This document shows positions 63,244 through 64,000 of a stretch of 64,000 bases of DNA, piece after piece (position 1 is the first letter of the stretch; the number at the start of each line of letters is the position of its first letter). This DNA is from Firmicutes bacterium HGW-Firmicutes-1 (GTDB lineage Bacteria > Bacillota > Clostridia > Lachnospirales > Vallitaleaceae), in contig PHAG01000008.1 in the NCBI GenBank assembly GCA_002841625.1, positions 124,001-188,000 on the forward strand. Direction: 5' to 3'. Both the position numbers and the translations under genes were made by a program. The notes beneath the pieces are model-generated. The model did no database searches, was not told the origin of the DNA, and worked only from the letters and a program-made list of their open reading frames with translations.

Positions 63244-64000
63244 ATGAAGAAAATATTAATAGTAGTTTTAGCAGTTATTATTTTAGCAGGTGGGACAGGG
63301 GGATTTTATTATGCAAAAGTATATGCAAATCCTTATAACAGAACATTAAAGGCAATACAAAAATCAACTGAAGCAACAAGTGGGGATGTTACCTGTAAGA
63401 TGAAGTTCACTTTAGTACCTGAAAAATATGAAGAAGTTACAGGTATGGCACTGACTAAAGATCAAGAAGATATGATGAATTATGCAAATGTATTACTTGA
63501 GAAGACAATATTTGAACTTAATTATAAGCAACAATTGAATAAAAAAAATCCTATTGATAGCAAACTTCAATATTCATTAAGCTGGCTATATGATAATGAA
63601 AAGTTATTGGATATCATGCTAGGTATGGATGAAGAAAAATTTGAATTACTAATGCCATCATTAATGGAGAAAACAATTTTTATGAACAAAACGGATATCT
63701 ATGATCAAATGGGTCTGGATATGAAAGATTTTGATTTCGAGAAATACTTTTCTATCATAAAAGACAATGAAAAACTATTTAATAAAGTTGATCAAGAAGA
63801 ATATTATAAGATAATATTAGATTCATTTGAAGATAGCATCACAAAGGGTGATTCAGTTAGTGTAGCTTTAGCAAATGGGAAAAAAGTAAAGTGTAGAGAA
63901 TATACAATTGAAATGAATTATGAAGATATGGTTAAAATGATGGAAGATGTAAAAAAACAAATGGAAGACGATGATGCTCTAAAAGAATATATTCGAGTTG
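63244..64000 (+). CDS. Membrane-anchored or secreted protein, cut by the window end
   Basis: An open frame of 252 codons without a stop before the end of the window. GGAGG lies a few bases before ATG 63244. The N-terminus is one hydrophobic segment (KILIVVLAVIILAGGTGGFY, 3-22). The rest is charged and soluble, with Lys/Glu/Asp-rich, Met-containing helices (DMVKMMEDVKKQMEDDD near the end) and one Cys pair (residues about 52 and 218). Orientation relative to the membrane suggests an outside domain. No family recognised. Confidence 0.8.
   Translation, partial: MKKILIVVLAVIILAGGTGGFYYAKVYANPYNRTLKAIQKSTEATSGDVTCKMKFTLVPEKYEEVTGMALTKDQEDMMNYANVLLEKTIFELNYKQQLNKKNPIDSKLQYSLSWLYDNEKLLDIMLGMDEEKFELLMPSLMEKTIFMNKTDIYDQMGLDMKDFDFEKYFSIIKDNEKLFNKVDQEEYYKIILDSFEDSITKGDSVSVALANGKKVKCREYTIEMNYEDMVKMMEDVKKQMEDDDALKEYIRV

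Overview
The window looks like the chromosome of a low-GC, endospore-forming anaerobic Firmicute (class Clostridia). AT-rich DNA and strong GGAGG ribosome binding sites point to Firmicutes. A Spo0E-like phosphatase and an SspH-type spore protein point to sporulation. An NfnAB bifurcating transhydrogenase, anaerobic-type glycerol-3-phosphate dehydrogenase and PTS-driven dihydroxyacetone kinase point to fermentative anaerobic metabolism. I see no rRNA, tRNA, insertion sequence, prophage or CRISPR array. I cannot name the genus.

Layout. 1-1500: small genes, including two homologous CxxxC miniproteins, a truncated DUF421/YetF-like membrane protein and a Spo0E-like peptide. 1541-8475: a first sigma-54 gene, a DUF2933-like protein, a YVTN beta-propeller lipoprotein, then six tightly packed or overlapping genes for methionine-rich membrane proteins plus a b-type cytochrome, which I do not recognise as a described system. 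8608-17888: FetAB-like exporter with a PadR regulator, ChrA, two lipoproteins, a receiver/kinase hybrid whose phosphoacceptor His is replaced by Asn, EcsC, a CDF transporter and a low-complexity protein. 17988-25932: a second sigma-54 gene, an activator with an HPr-like N-terminus, and dhaL-dhaM-HPr-EI and dhaK, each group preceded by a canonical -24/-12 promoter.

26012-29877 (minus): an Rsb-type switch (RsbU/RsbV/RsbW-like) behind a putative Na+/H+ antiporter. 30215-37468: a COG2509-type FAD protein, a UvrD-like helicase, secreted proteins and glutamate dehydrogenase. 37773-43740: NfnAB, a TMEM165-type transporter with a Cys-containing tail, and a Ku/ligase/SspH cluster. 44299-46206: an MCP with a PhnD-like domain at its cytoplasmic C-terminus. 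46841-53356: the glycerol regulon (GlpP, two small membrane proteins, GlpK, GlpA/GlpB-like enzymes, DUF1667), with leaders sharing a motif that overlaps terminator stems. 53530-58274: an FMN-riboswitch riboflavin operon containing a 15-bp tandem repeat array and a HAD phosphatase. 58616-64000: citrate synthase, a CBS-ACT protein, dapB, dapA and a partial membrane-anchored protein.

Two themes connect the window. Glycerol and dihydroxyacetone use is covered by two regulatory layers: sigma-54 plus an HPr-domain activator for dha, and apparent GlpP antitermination for glp. In addition, an interspersed hairpin-like repeat family (core GGAAAAGCGGC ... GTAGCCGATTTTC) recurs at four loci just downstream of genes, in one case supplying the last codons of a gene.
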